A DNA stretch of 64,000 nt from positions 248,001 through 312,000 of the forward strand of contig OZ245021.1 of assembly GCA_965223775.1 (NCBI GenBank), read 5' to 3'. Positions within the stretch are counted from its first letter, which is position 1. The number at the start of each line of letters is the position of its first letter. The notes under the pieces are model-generated. The model was not told the DNA's origin, did no database searches, and worked only from the letters and a program-made list of their open reading frames with translations. Shown piece after piece: positions 25,339-34,075 of this stretch. Source of the DNA: JAJDXW01 sp965223775. Its GTDB lineage: Bacteria; Pseudomonadota; Gammaproteobacteria; HK1. A program made the translations under genes and the position numbers.

Positions 25339-26418
25339 ACGGCCCCTCGCTCGCACGAGACGCTGGAACGCTAGCCCCCAAACCGGTCCGCGACCAGGCT
25401 CACGATCTCGAACATGATCGCCGAGGCGGTATGCGCCGTGATCTGGTTCGGATGGTCCTTGGTCGGCATCAGGCACACGACATCTCCGCCGATCACGTTC
25501 TTGCCGCGCACGCATCGCAGGAGCCGCATGACTTCGTCGATCCGGAAGCCCTCGCAACCGGCCTCGAGGTTGGCGACCGCCGGAGCGACCGTCGGGTCGA
25601 GACAGTCCAGATCGAACGTGACGTAAAGAGGTGCATCGCCAATCCGCTCGTCAATCAGCGCCATGGCCTCGTCGGGGCCGATCTCGCGGTAGCGGTCCAT
25701 GGAGATCACCTCGTAGCCGAGCTCTTCGCTCGGCTTGCGCCAGTCCAGCGTGCGCGGGTTGCCGCGCATGCCGATCTGCACGCTGCGCCGGGCGTCGACG
25801 TATCCGTCCCGCACGAGGTAGCTCGCCCAGTGGGCCGCGGACTTCACGGCGCCGAGGAAGTGAGGGATCTGCTCGTAGGCGTCGGTGTGGGCGTCGAAGT
25901 GCAGGAATGCCGCCTTTCTCCCGCCGGTAAGGCGGGCCCCATCCCCGGCGATGGCCTGCATGATTCCACCGGTGACCGAGTGGTCTCCGCCGACCGAGAC
26001 CGGGAAGACGCCAGCCGCGTCGATCGCCCGGTAGAACTCGGTGATCCGCTCGATGCAAGCCTCGTTGTCGTTGGCCTCGGGCAGCGGCACGTCCCCCATG
26101 TCGCGGATGCGCGCGCGTTCCCACGGATCGATCGCGAATTCCATGTGCACGCGGCGGGCCATTGCCGACACGCCGCGCACCGCCCGGGGGCCCAGATGCT
26201 GGTCACGCTCGGTGGTTCCGTTGCCGGTCGAGTGCGGCACACCGACGAGAGCGATGTCGCAGTTGCTCGGGTCACGTTCGACGGGGCAGCGAAAGAACGT
26301 CGCGATGTCCCACCAGTAAAGGCCCTGCAGCATGAGCTCGTCGGCGCTCGTCAAACCGGTCGCAGCCATCTCCAGTCTCCGTTTCGATAGGGAAAGAGCC
26401 CGGACGGACTCGGACCCA
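25339..26418. repeat. agmatinase-gene duplication, copy 2
   Basis: This is the partner of 15481-16560, in direct orientation. Copy 2 is not bordered by transposase sequence. Confidence 0.9.
25371..26369 (-). CDS. agmatinase/arginase-family ureohydrolase, copy 2
   Basis: The 332-residue product is about 98% identical to the copy at 15513-16511 and has the same Mn2+ motifs (GGDHS, FDAHTD, FDLDCLDP), so both copies should be active on the same guanidino substrate. The frame extends upstream to 26663, but the ATG at 26369 matches copy 1. The region before the start is clearly diverged from that of copy 1, so the two genes may be expressed under different conditions. A luciferase-like oxidoreductase is divergently placed upstream. 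Confidence 0.88.
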   Translation of the reverse strand: MAATGLTSADELMLQGLYWWDIATFFRCPVERDPSNCDIALVGVPHSTGNGTTERDQHLGPRAVRGVSAMARRVHMEFAIDPWERARIRDMGDVPLPEANDNEACIERITEFYRAIDAAGVFPVSVGGDHSVTGGIMQAIAGDGARLTGGRKAAFLHFDAHTDAYEQIPHFLGAVKSAAHWASYLVRDGYVDARRSVQIGMRGNPRTLDWRKPSEELGYEVISMDRYREIGPDEAMALIDERIGDAPLYVTFDLDCLDPTVAPAVANLEAGCEGFRIDEVMRLLRCVRGKNVIGGDVVCLMPTKDHPNQITAHTASAIMFEIVSLVADRFGG

Positions 26419-26783
26419 TGGTACTGAACCGGGCTTCGAGAACGGAGCCTTGTTCCGCCGCATGCGAACTTCCGACGCCGCCAGCGACGAGCGGAACTTG
26501 GCACAGGGTCCGGCCCCCTTCCTGCCCGGGGCGGGTATCGCACCCCACAGCTCCCGCCTGGGGCTGATCTCGCTTCGTTCCGGCACGCCACGAGCTCCGC
26601 CCGGGCGAGTGGCGCCCCGAACCGTGGGGTCGCGACGCGATGAGCGGTATGCGAATTTCGCAATCATGGGGCGCGCGAAGCCGAAGCCACTGCCCTTGGG
26701 CGGGTTCTCGCGCGAGCTTGCCCTAGTATTCACGGCCTTCACGGGCTCATCGAGTCGGGCGCAACCGCACGGGGAGAGGAAGG
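26370..26783. other. divergent intergenic region
   Basis: The left 220 bp are homologous to the region upstream of agmatinase copy 1. The right part holds the ribosome-binding site (GGGGAGAGGAAGG) of the next gene. No other gene is seen. Confidence 0.4.
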
Positions 26784-27692
26784 ATGTTTGGATCGCAGCT
26801 TGTCAACGAACACGCGACCTGGGAAGGAATCAAGGCCATACTGGAAGTGATGGAGGCCGGGCGCTGGAGCAGCGTCTACGCCTACGATCACTTCATTCCC
26901 CCGCTGCACCGTACCGACGAGGTCATGGAGCACGAGCTGCATCCCACGTTGGAGGGCTGGTCGTTGTTGGCGTCGGTGGCCGCAGTCACCGAGAAGCTGA
27001 AGCTCGGCATCCTCGTGACCGGCAACACCTACCGCAACCCGGCGCTCACGGCCAAGATGGCGGCCACCATCGACGTCGTCTCCCACGGCCGCGTCATGCT
27101 CGGCATCGGCACCGGCTGGAACATCCGCGAGCACGAGGCCTACGGCTGGGATTTCCCATCCATGCGCGAGCGCTCGGACCGCCTCGAAGAGGCCTGCGCG
27201 CTCATCCGGCTGCTGTTCCACTCCGAAGGGCGCGTTGATTTCGACGGCAAGTACTACCAGCTCAAGCAAGCCGCTTTCGCACCACGCCAAGGCGGCGACC
27301 ATCCCATCCCGATCATGGTCGGCGGCAACGGCGAGAAGCGCACCTTGAAGACGCTCGCGATGTACGGCGACATCATGAACATCATTGCCAGTCCGGAGCA
27401 GGTCAAGCACCTGACCGGCGTGCTCGAACGTCATTGCGAGGCGGTGGGCCGCGACCCGAACGAAATCCCGAAGACCCTGCACATGCCGATTCGCATCGTC
27501 CGCGACGAGAAGCAAGCCAAGGAAGCTCGCGGCCCCAACGACTGGGCAATGATCGGCTCGCCGCAGTACGTCATCGACCGGATCGCCGACTTCGTCGCCT
27601 TGGGCATCGCCGAGTTCACGCCGCAGATCCAGCCGCAGAAGCCCGAGACGTACCAGGAACTCGACGAGGAGGTGTTCTCCGCGTTCGGCTGA
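26784..27692 (+). CDS. LLM-class (luciferase-like) F420/FMN-dependent oxidoreductase
   Basis: The 302-residue protein is a TIM-barrel luciferase-like flavin oxidoreductase. Family marks are SVYAYDHFIPP near residue 31, KLGILVTGNTYRNPALTAKMAATIDVVSHGR near 73-103 (typical of the F420-type group), GIGTGWNIREHEAYG near 107 and PIMVGGNGEKRTL near 175. The substrate is unknown; related enzymes use F420H2 or FMNH2 for redox steps on small organics. It is a single gene with a good ribosome-binding site. Confidence 0.85.
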   Translation: MFGSQLVNEHATWEGIKAILEVMEAGRWSSVYAYDHFIPPLHRTDEVMEHELHPTLEGWSLLASVAAVTEKLKLGILVTGNTYRNPALTAKMAATIDVVSHGRVMLGIGTGWNIREHEAYGWDFPSMRERSDRLEEACALIRLLFHSEGRVDFDGKYYQLKQAAFAPRQGGDHPIPIMVGGNGEKRTLKTLAMYGDIMNIIASPEQVKHLTGVLERHCEAVGRDPNEIPKTLHMPIRIVRDEKQAKEARGPNDWAMIGSPQYVIDRIADFVALGIAEFTPQIQPQKPETYQELDEEVFSAFG

Positions 27693-28086
27693 AACGCCGT
27701 CGGGCAAGCCACCCGAGATCCGAAGGCAAGGACAGGAAGGGAAAGGACCGGCTTCCAGGGCGTTGCGGACTCCCCTGTCGGTCCGGCGCGTCAGAGCCCG
27801 CGTCAGAGCCATGAAAGGCAGAGCGCCAACGAGACCGAGATTCGACGAGCCGAGCGACCGGAGAGTGGGCACCTCGCAGGTGTCCACCAAAGGCCAAGAG
27901 GGCACTTGTCCGATGTCGGTTGGTCAGCAAGGAAGCGAGCTTGGGGAGCGACAGGCTGATTCGTCGTCGCCGATGGAGCGGATTCCATCCGGCACCGGCA
28001 CCGCACATGCTGCCTGTCGCTCGCGGCAAAATGGAAAGGAAGACCGGCAATACGGCTTCAGGTCGCACGTCAAGGCGGGAGTAACC
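27693..28086. other. 394-bp intergenic region
   Basis: No gene is recognised. The frame of the following quinone reductase stays open back to 27763, but that stretch is Arg-rich and unlike any oxidoreductase N-terminus. Confidence 0.4.
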
Positions 28087-29082
28087 ATGAGCAACAAAGC
28101 AGCAGTCATCCACGAAAAGGGCACGCCCGACGTCTTCCGCTGGGAGGACTGGCCGGTCGGCGAACCGGGACCGGGCGAAGCTCTGATCCGACACGGCGCC
28201 ATCGGGGTGAACTACATCGACACCTATAACCGGCGCGGCATGCCCCATCCCTGGCCGGTGCCGCCGCTGCCCTTCGTGATGGGCATCGAGGGTGCAGGTA
28301 CGGTCGAAGCGGTGGGAGACGGGGTGACTGAATGCGCGGTCGGCGACCGGGTCAGCTATGCCAGCCCACCGCACGGCGCCTATGCGCAGCGTCGGGTGAT
28401 GGCGGCCAGGCGGCTGGTCCGGCTTCCTGACAGCATCTCCGAGGAAGACGCGGCCGGCATCACGCTCAAGGGCCTCACCGCCCAGTATCTTCTCCGCCGA
28501 ACCTACCGGGTGCAGCCGGGCGATCCGGTGCTGATCCACGCGGCGGCAGGCGGCATGGGGCTGATCCTGTGCCAGTGGGCAAGACATCTGGGCGCGACCG
28601 TGATCGGCACGGTCTCGACCGACGAGAAGGCCGAGCTTGCCAAGGCGCACGGCGCCGACCATGTCGCCATCTATTCGCGCGAGGATTTCGTGCCGCTGGT
28701 CATGGAGGTGACGAAGGGCAAGGGCTGTCCGGTGGTTTACGAGAGCATCGGCAAGGACACGTTCACCCGCTCGCTGGACTGTTTGCGCCCGCTCGGCATC
28801 CTGGCGAGCTACGGACATTCGTCGGGCGCGCCGGATCCGGTCGATGTCGTGGACCTCGGCGCGCGCGGCTCGCTGTTCGTCACCCGTCCGGCCCTCATGC
28901 ACTATGTCGAAGAACGCGAGGACCTGGTCGCCTCGGCGCGGGAATTGTTCGACGTCGTCTCGTCGGGGGCAGTGACGATCACCGTTCGCAACCGCTATCC
29001 GCTGCGCGAGGCCGCCGAAGTGCACCGCGCCATTGAGGAACGGCGTACCACCGGCTCGACGGTGCTTCTGCCGTTCGCGTAA
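28087..29082 (+). CDS. NADPH:quinone oxidoreductase (zinc-free MDR family)
   Basis: The 331-residue protein is a medium-chain reductase of the QOR type. It has the GroES-like half with GVNYIDTYNRRG near residue 39, then AGITLKGLTAQYLLRRT and the NADPH-binding motif AAAGGMGLILCQWARHLGA near 155, with AAGGMG in place of the zinc-enzyme pattern. Zinc ligands are absent. It would reduce quinones or enals with NADPH in the cytoplasm. The ATG at 28087 gives the family N-terminus (SNKAAVIHEKGTPDVF). Confidence 0.9.
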   Translation: MSNKAAVIHEKGTPDVFRWEDWPVGEPGPGEALIRHGAIGVNYIDTYNRRGMPHPWPVPPLPFVMGIEGAGTVEAVGDGVTECAVGDRVSYASPPHGAYAQRRVMAARRLVRLPDSISEEDAAGITLKGLTAQYLLRRTYRVQPGDPVLIHAAAGGMGLILCQWARHLGATVIGTVSTDEKAELAKAHGADHVAIYSREDFVPLVMEVTKGKGCPVVYESIGKDTFTRSLDCLRPLGILASYGHSSGAPDPVDVVDLGARGSLFVTRPALMHYVEEREDLVASARELFDVVSSGAVTITVRNRYPLREAAEVHRAIEERRTTGSTVLLPFA

Positions 29083-29279
29083 CGCATTTCCCGTGCGGCC
29101 GCCGCAGGGGCTTCATGCCGCTGTTGGCGGGGGGCCGATAAGGCTCCACGTGCTGCGGCCGTGTGATGCGGTCGCGGCGGTGCAAAGACGCCCCATCTAC
29201 GGCAGCCGCGACCGGAACCCATCGCGCGAACCGTGGCAGAGTTCACTGCCAACTCCGTCATCGAGAGGACATCAATTCC

Positions 29280-29575
29280 ATGTGGGGAGCCGTCATCGGG
29301 GACATCGCCGGGTCGATGTACGAGTGAAACCGGATCAAGACGACGGACTTCGAGTTCTTCGGACCCGAGTGCGAGTACACCGACGATACCGTCTGCACCG
29401 CCGCCGTCGCGGTGATCCTGCTGGAGGGCCTGCCCGCCGCGGCCACTCTGCAGCAGTGGTGCCGCCGCCATCCGGGTCGCGGCTATGGCGGCATGTTCGC
29501 GGGCTGGACCGAGACCTCGGAACCTGCACCCTACGGAAGCTTCGGGAACGGCGCCGCAATGCGGGTCGCTCCCTC
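29280..29575 (+). pseudogene. ADP-ribosylglycohydrolase relic with an in-frame stop
   Basis: The frame MWGAVIGDIAGSMYE, TGA, NRIKTTDFEFFG, then YTDDTV and YGSFGNGAAMRV is clearly the N-terminal third of a DraG-type ADP-ribosylglycohydrolase, including the metal-binding TDDT motif. Codon 16 (29325-29327) is TGA where the family has an aromatic or similar residue, so a sense-to-TGA change is likely. The match stops just before the DUF1127 gene, so the rest is lost. Confidence 0.8.
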
Positions 29576-29583
29576 CCCCGGCC

Positions 29584-29775
29584 TCACGCCTGCCAGAAGC
29601 GTTTGGTCAAGTCGACCCGGCTCAGCCCGATGTCGGCGAGCATCCGGTCGTTGAGGGTCGCCAACTGGCGTCGAGCGCGGGCCCGCCGGTGCCAGGTCTG
29701 CAGGGTGGTGAGGGGCCTGCGGATTGCGCCATGCAGTGTCGTGGCGGCAGCGGCGTGCGAATTGAGGTTTTCCAT
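29584..29775 (-). CDS. DUF1127 (YjiS-like) small protein
   Basis: The 63-residue protein ends LATLNDRMLADIGLSRVDL, the DUF1127 motif, after an Arg-rich helix (WHRRARARRQL). These small basic proteins occur widely in proteobacteria; some have been linked to RNA turnover or phosphate and carbon metabolism. The ATG at 29775 is used; the longer frame up to 29931 looks non-coding. It overlaps nothing and ends 8 bp from the DraG relic. Confidence 0.8.
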   Translation of the reverse strand: MENLNSHAAAATTLHGAIRRPLTTLQTWHRRARARRQLATLNDRMLADIGLSRVDLTKRFWQA

Positions 29776-29929
29776 ATCGACTTCTCTTGCCCGGTTCCGT
29801 TCCCTTTCGACTGAGCGATGCCACCTGCGCTCGGCGGCAAACCCGCAAAGCACATTGCCGTGCGGAAGTCCGTATGGCTTGCTGAATGGCGAAGTCGGAT
29901 AGCAGAGGTGCGACGCACGCAACGACTGC

Positions 29930-30139
29930 ATGGAGAACCCGGTTCTCTGCCGGGCTCGCCGCGGCTACGTGCAGCGCGAGATCGGAGAGACCGGGCACAC
30001 CCCCGTCCGCGAGCCCGCCTGGCACGAGAACGTGCTCGGTATCGATACCGGGGTGCACATCGAAGCCCGGGGCTACGGCCAGCTCACGATTGCGCGGATC
30101 GACGGCAAGAGGATCGAGACGGCGAGCTTCGCGCGGTGA
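29930..30139 (+). pseudogene. C-terminal fragment of a metallophosphoesterase (weak)
   Basis: The 3' part reads GHTPVREPAWHENVLGIDTGVHI and then YGQLTIARIDGKRI. This resembles the end of calcineurin-like serine/threonine phosphatases, where GHTP supplies a metal-binding His and a GIDTG strand follows. The metal-binding N-terminal motifs (DIHG, GDYVDRG, GNHE) are absent, so only a tail is left. The next 421 bp hold no recognised gene. Confidence 0.45.
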
Positions 30140-30560
30140 TTCCGCTACATCCATCGTGTCAGCGCGCCCTCGACGCGTATGGCGTTCGCTCTTCGTGCCG
30201 ATGCGACGGAGACAGGGTCGTGTGGGACCGAGAACCCGGTAGACTCTTGAGGGAACCCGATGCGCGACAGGAACACGGGAGAACGGGAACCATGGCGTTC
30301 CATCCGGACCGCTCTCCCGGCCACCGTCCCGGACCTGCCCGTGGAGCCGGGGCCGCCCCTCGACCAACGTTCCGAGTGAATCACCCGGCGGGGGCCGGTC
30401 GGGCGCCCGGCGGGCGCCGCGGCAGGTCGGAGAAACTCGCGGCCGGCATCGTGATGCCGCTCATGGACGTTTCGTCCCGGACGACCGGCGCCGAGCTCGC
30501 CATCGACCGCCGCATGACCGCCGGCGCCCGACACCTCCCACGAAGAAGGCACGACCATCG
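30140..30560. other. 421-bp intergenic region
   Basis: The stretch contains a 35-bp motif (30148-30182) resembling 5899-5933 and an ATG at 30292 with a leader (AACACGGGAGA ... ATGGCGTTC) like that of the NIPSNAP gene at 33252, but no coding sequence follows it. Confidence 0.35.
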
Positions 30561-31607
30561 ATGCGCATCCTGACCACCCTGCCTCAGAACGACCTCAATG
30601 ACGTGCCGGCCGCCGCCGCCGCGGCCGAGGCGGCCGGTTTCGACGCCGCGTTGACGATGGAGAACCGCCACGACCCCTTCCTGGCGCTTGCCGTCGCGGC
30701 GTGCGCTTCGACGCGGCTGGAGCTCGGGACCGCCGTCGCCATCGCCTTCCCGCGCAGCCCGATGGTGGTCGCAAGCGCCTGCTGGGACCTTCAGAACGCC
30801 TCCAGGGGCCGATTCGCGCTCGGTATCGGACCGCAAATCCGCCCCCACAACGAGAAGCGGTTCTCGGTGCCGTGGTCGGCGCCGGTGCCGCGCCTGCGCG
30901 AGTATGTGCAGGCGCTCCGGGCGATCTGGCGGTGCTGGGAGACCGGGGAGCGGCTGCGGTTCGAGGGCCGGCACTACACCTTCACCCTCATGACGCCGAA
31001 CTTCACGCCGGAGTCCACGGGCCAGCCCATGGTGCCGATCACCATTGCGGCGGTCGGCGAACATTCGCTCCGGCTGGCCGGCGAGGAGGCGGACGGGGTG
31101 CGCCTGCACGGCTTCTGCACCCGACGTTACCTGGAGGAAGTCTGCATGCCGCGGATCGCCGAAGGCATGGCGCGGACCGGACGGAAGCGGGGGTCCTTCG
31201 AGGTGACCGGCGGCGGCTTCATGGCGACGGGCGCCACCGACGAAGAAGTCGCGAAGGCCGTCGAGTGGGTGCGTTACCGCGTCGCCTTCTACGGCTCGAC
31301 GCCGGGCTACTGGCCGGTGCTCGATCTGCATGGCCTCGGCGATCTCGGGCGAAAGCTCAACCGGATGACCAAGGAAGGTGCGTGGGACCGGATCGCAGCC
31401 GAGATCGACGACGATACCGTGCGGCTGTTCGCCGCGGTGGGCCGCCATGACGAACTCGCCGCGGCCGTCGAAAAGCGATTCGGTGGCGCGGCGGATGCAG
31501 TCTATTCCAGCCTCTCGATGGACATGCGTCCTGTCCTGCCACCCGATCTGATCCAGGACATTCGCCGCCTGCCGGCCGCTTTCGAGGGCTATGCGGCGGG
31601 CTGGTGA
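30561..31607 (+). CDS. LLM-class flavin oxidoreductase (TIGR03617-like)
   Basis: The 348-residue protein is a luciferase-like TIM barrel, close in look to the TIGR03617 F420-dependent group. It has GFDAALTMENRHDPF near residue 26, ALGIGPQIRPHNEKRFS near 89 and IAAVGEHSLRLAGEEADGVRLHGF near 160-185. The cofactor is probably F420 or FMN; the substrate is unknown. Only a 235-bp gap separates it from nnrS-like downstream, on the same strand. It is not closely similar to the other luciferase-like gene at 26784. Confidence 0.88.
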   Translation: MRILTTLPQNDLNDVPAAAAAAEAAGFDAALTMENRHDPFLALAVAACASTRLELGTAVAIAFPRSPMVVASACWDLQNASRGRFALGIGPQIRPHNEKRFSVPWSAPVPRLREYVQALRAIWRCWETGERLRFEGRHYTFTLMTPNFTPESTGQPMVPITIAAVGEHSLRLAGEEADGVRLHGFCTRRYLEEVCMPRIAEGMARTGRKRGSFEVTGGGFMATGATDEEVAKAVEWVRYRVAFYGSTPGYWPVLDLHGLGDLGRKLNRMTKEGAWDRIAAEIDDDTVRLFAAVGRHDELAAAVEKRFGGAADAVYSSLSMDMRPVLPPDLIQDIRRLPAAFEGYAAGW

Positions 31608-31842
31608 CATCGGCGAATCCGGCCGGAGAGACGGTGAACCGGTCGCTGTCCGCCAATCGGGCCCTTGACGAGCCGGAGTCGGTCCGCCGAGGGCTTGTTG
31701 CCGGCACGGTCCCTCGAATCGGTCTCTTTCGAAGCGGTGGTGACGGCCCTCCAGGTCCATGGCCGAACCGGAAGGCAAGAAGGACGAAGAACGGCAAGGA
31801 ACGGGGAGCCATGAAGGAAGGCGCCCGAACGAGGCACGTTGA

Positions 31843-33036
31843 ATGACGGCCGCCGAACATCGGATATCGGGGCGGTCCGGGCCCGCGTTCCTCTCCCTCG
31901 GTTTCCGGCCGTTCTTTCTCTCGGCCGCGCTCTGGGCGGCGCTCAGCATGGCGCTCTGGATACTGATGCTGCGTGGACAGCCGGTGCTCCCGACCGCGTT
32001 CGATCCGGTGTCGTGGCACGCTCATGAAGCGCTGTTCGGCTACTTGGGAGCGGTCGTCGCGGGGTTCACGCTGACTGCCGTGCCGGGTTGGACGGGCCGG
32101 CCGCCGCTTGCCGGATGGACGCTGCTGGGGCTCTTCATCCTGTGGCTCCTCGGCCGGGTCGCGATCGCAATCTCGGACTATCTGCCCCCCGTGCCGGTGG
32201 CGGCGATCGATCTCTCGTTTCTCGTCGTCCTCGGGGGGATCCTGCTGCGCGAGATCGTTGCCGCGAAGAATTGGCGCAACCTGGCCGTCATCGCCCTGAC
32301 AGGCGCGTTCGTCGCGGGCAACGCGCAGTTTCACAGGGAGGCTGCGTGGGGCGTTCATGCGGCGTCGGGGTACGGCCTTCGCATCGGCGTTGCGGCCGCG
32401 ATCATGCTGATCTCGCTGATTGGCGGGCGCATCGTGCCCGCGTTCACGCGCAACTGGTTGCTGGAACGGGGAAGCGATCGGCTACCCGCGGCGTTCGGGC
32501 GACCGGACAGGCTCGCGCTCGTGTTGAGCCTGCTGGCGCTGGTCTTCTGGGCAGCGATGCCCGATGAGTCCGGGACCGGAATTTTCCTGCTTGCGGCTGG
32601 CGTGACGCAGTTCCTGCGACTTTCCCGCTGGCGCGCGATGAGCACGGGTACGGAGCCGCTGGTCTGGATCCTGCACGTGGGCTATGCCTTCGTGCCCATC
32701 GGAATGCTGGCCGTGGGGGCGGCGATCCTGTGGCCCGACGCACTGGCCGGCGCCGCCGCGCAGCACCTCTGGATGGCGGGGGCCATCGGCGTCATGACTC
32801 TCGCCGTCATGACCCGCGCGACCCTTGGCCACGCGGGCGAAGCCCTGACGGCGGGCGCGGGGACGACGGTCCTGTACCTGCTGGTGGTTGCCTCGGTGAT
32901 TGCGCGGCTGTTGGGTGGCGCACTTCCGCAATCGGCGCTGTCGCTCTGGACCTTGTCCGCCACCTTGTGGTCCTGCGCATTTGCGGGATTCGTGCTTCTC
33001 TACGGACGATTGCTGATTGGCTCGAGCGCCCGTTGA
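31843..33036 (+). CDS. NnrS family membrane protein
   Basis: The 397-residue protein has about 12 hydrophobic spans and matches NnrS, a haem- and copper-containing inner-membrane protein that helps cells withstand nitric oxide stress. Family features are LGFRPFF near residue 20, WHAHEALFGY near 58 (putative haem His), the His in NAQFHREA, GGRIVPAFTRNWL near 190, and MTLAVMTRATLGHAG near 322. No denitrification genes are nearby. The 235 bp before it are purine-rich and contain no gene. Confidence 0.9.
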   Translation: MTAAEHRISGRSGPAFLSLGFRPFFLSAALWAALSMALWILMLRGQPVLPTAFDPVSWHAHEALFGYLGAVVAGFTLTAVPGWTGRPPLAGWTLLGLFILWLLGRVAIAISDYLPPVPVAAIDLSFLVVLGGILLREIVAAKNWRNLAVIALTGAFVAGNAQFHREAAWGVHAASGYGLRIGVAAAIMLISLIGGRIVPAFTRNWLLERGSDRLPAAFGRPDRLALVLSLLALVFWAAMPDESGTGIFLLAAGVTQFLRLSRWRAMSTGTEPLVWILHVGYAFVPIGMLAVGAAILWPDALAGAAAQHLWMAGAIGVMTLAVMTRATLGHAGEALTAGAGTTVLYLLVVASVIARLLGGALPQSALSLWTLSATLWSCAFAGFVLLYGRLLIGSSAR

Positions 33037-33251
33037 ACCGCGGGAACGACCCGCGCGAACCCAGCCGACCCGATACCGCCAGCACGAGTCGGCCAGGGGT
33101 TCGACTCCGGCAGGCGGGCCGCTTTCCGGGCGCGCCGGCCAGTGCGGGTGAACCGCGATCTCCGCGACGGCGGGAAGCTGGCAGGGCTATCCACGCGGAG
33201 ACTCATCGTGCATGATCCCGCGCAGTGCAGCACAACACGGGAGAGGCGCCG

Positions 33252-33575
33252 ATGGCGTTCTACGAGCTTCGCCGATACACGGTTCGACCCGGCAAGATGG
33301 AACAATGGCTCGAGTACATGGAGGGGACCATCATCCCGTTCCAGGTCTCCAAGGGGATGGTCATCACCGGGAGCTACCGCGGAGAGGACGACGACTCCGT
33401 TTACTTCTGGACGCGGCGTTTCGAGAGCGAGGAGCATCGCAAGGAGCTCTACGCGGCGGTCTACGAGAGCGACTTCTGGAAGAACGAGGTGGCGCCCAAC
33501 GTGGTCGATCTCATCGATCGCGACCTGATCCAGGTGACCCGGGTGGTGCCTACTTCCCGCTCCGTCGTGCAGTGA
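33252..33575 (+). CDS. NIPSNAP family protein
   Basis: The 107-residue protein has the dimeric alpha/beta-barrel NIPSNAP fold, with FYELRRYTVRPGKMEQWLEY at the start and SVYFWTRRFESEEHRKELYAAVYES in the middle. Bacterial members are small cytoplasmic proteins of unclear role, often beside catabolic genes. The ATG at 33252 (after AGAGGCGCCG) is preferred over a non-ATG start 27 bp upstream. A terminator hairpin follows 10 bp after the stop. Confidence 0.88.
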   Translation: MAFYELRRYTVRPGKMEQWLEYMEGTIIPFQVSKGMVITGSYRGEDDDSVYFWTRRFESEEHRKELYAAVYESDFWKNEVAPNVVDLIDRDLIQVTRVVPTSRSVVQ

Positions 33576-33585
33576 GCGAAGTGAG

Positions 33586-33608
33586 ACGGGGAGGCTCCGC
33601 CTCCCCGT
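33586..33608 (+). terminator. Rho-independent terminator after the NIPSNAP gene
   Basis: ACGGGGAGGC-TCC-GCCTCCCCGT is a perfect 10-bp stem with a 3-nt loop followed by TTT, 10 bp past the stop codon. Confidence 0.85.
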
Positions 33609-33637
33609 TTCGGGCTGATCATTCGGTACAGGTTTAG

Positions 33638-33643
33638 TATAAT
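33638..33643 (+). promoter_or_regulatory. perfect -10 box (TATAAT) ahead of a long structured leader
   Basis: TATAAT lies just after the terminator. No good -35 is seen. The following 145 nt, up to the GTG start at 33794, contain several GC-rich stems (for example GGCCGGAAGGGCC near 33759), so a structured leader RNA is possible. Confidence 0.5.
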
Positions 33644-33793
33644 CGGCGGCCCGCACCGCAATGCCGGGTGCGGCCGGACGACAGGCCCGGCCCCGGCGGC
33701 GATGACGTGCGGAACCCGTTGCGGGTCCGTTGTCTCGCAGAGGGTACGACGACCGGCCGGAAGGGCCGGAGACAATAGAAACGAGGCGAGCCC

Positions 33794-34069
33794 GTGAGTG
33801 ACGATACCGTCGATCAGCGTACGTTCAAGCTGGTATCCATCGAGAAGTCCACACCGCCCAGCGAGAAGGTCAAGGGAACCTGGTACCGCTACGTCATCAA
33901 GAACGAGCTGACGAGCATCCAGGGATACGCCCGCGGGTCGCGGGTCACGGTGGCGAACAATGCCAACCGCTACGTGAAGGCGCTCAACGCCAAGAACGAT
34001 CCGTCCCGATCCGCCGGGCCGTGGGCGACCCAGCGGCGCAAGGCCGCGGCGGCCGCCAGCAACAAGTAG
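33794..34069 (+). CDS. small unrecognised protein, 91 residues
   Basis: The GTG start follows GAGGCGAG. The product is basic and compact, with FKLVSIEKSTPPSEKVKGTW then YRYVIKNELTSIQGYARGSR, and ends in an Ala/Lys-rich tail. It looks like a beta-rich small domain that might bind nucleic acid, but I recognise no family. It has its own strong -10 box and long leader, which suggests high or controlled expression. It converges with the CoA-transferase gene 6 bp away. Confidence 0.65.
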   Translation: MSDDTVDQRTFKLVSIEKSTPPSEKVKGTWYRYVIKNELTSIQGYARGSRVTVANNANRYVKALNAKNDPSRSAGPWATQRRKAAAAASNK

Positions 34070-34075
34070 CCGCGC

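Noticed and set aside
27763..28086. 108-residue N-terminal extension of the quinone reductase
   Set aside because: The extension is Arg/Ser-rich with no family match, while the ATG at 28087 gives the standard N-terminus.
29325..29327. TGA as a selenocysteine codon in the DraG-like frame
   Set aside because: The family does not use Sec here, no SECIS-like stem was seen, and the gene is also cut short downstream, so a pseudogene is simpler.
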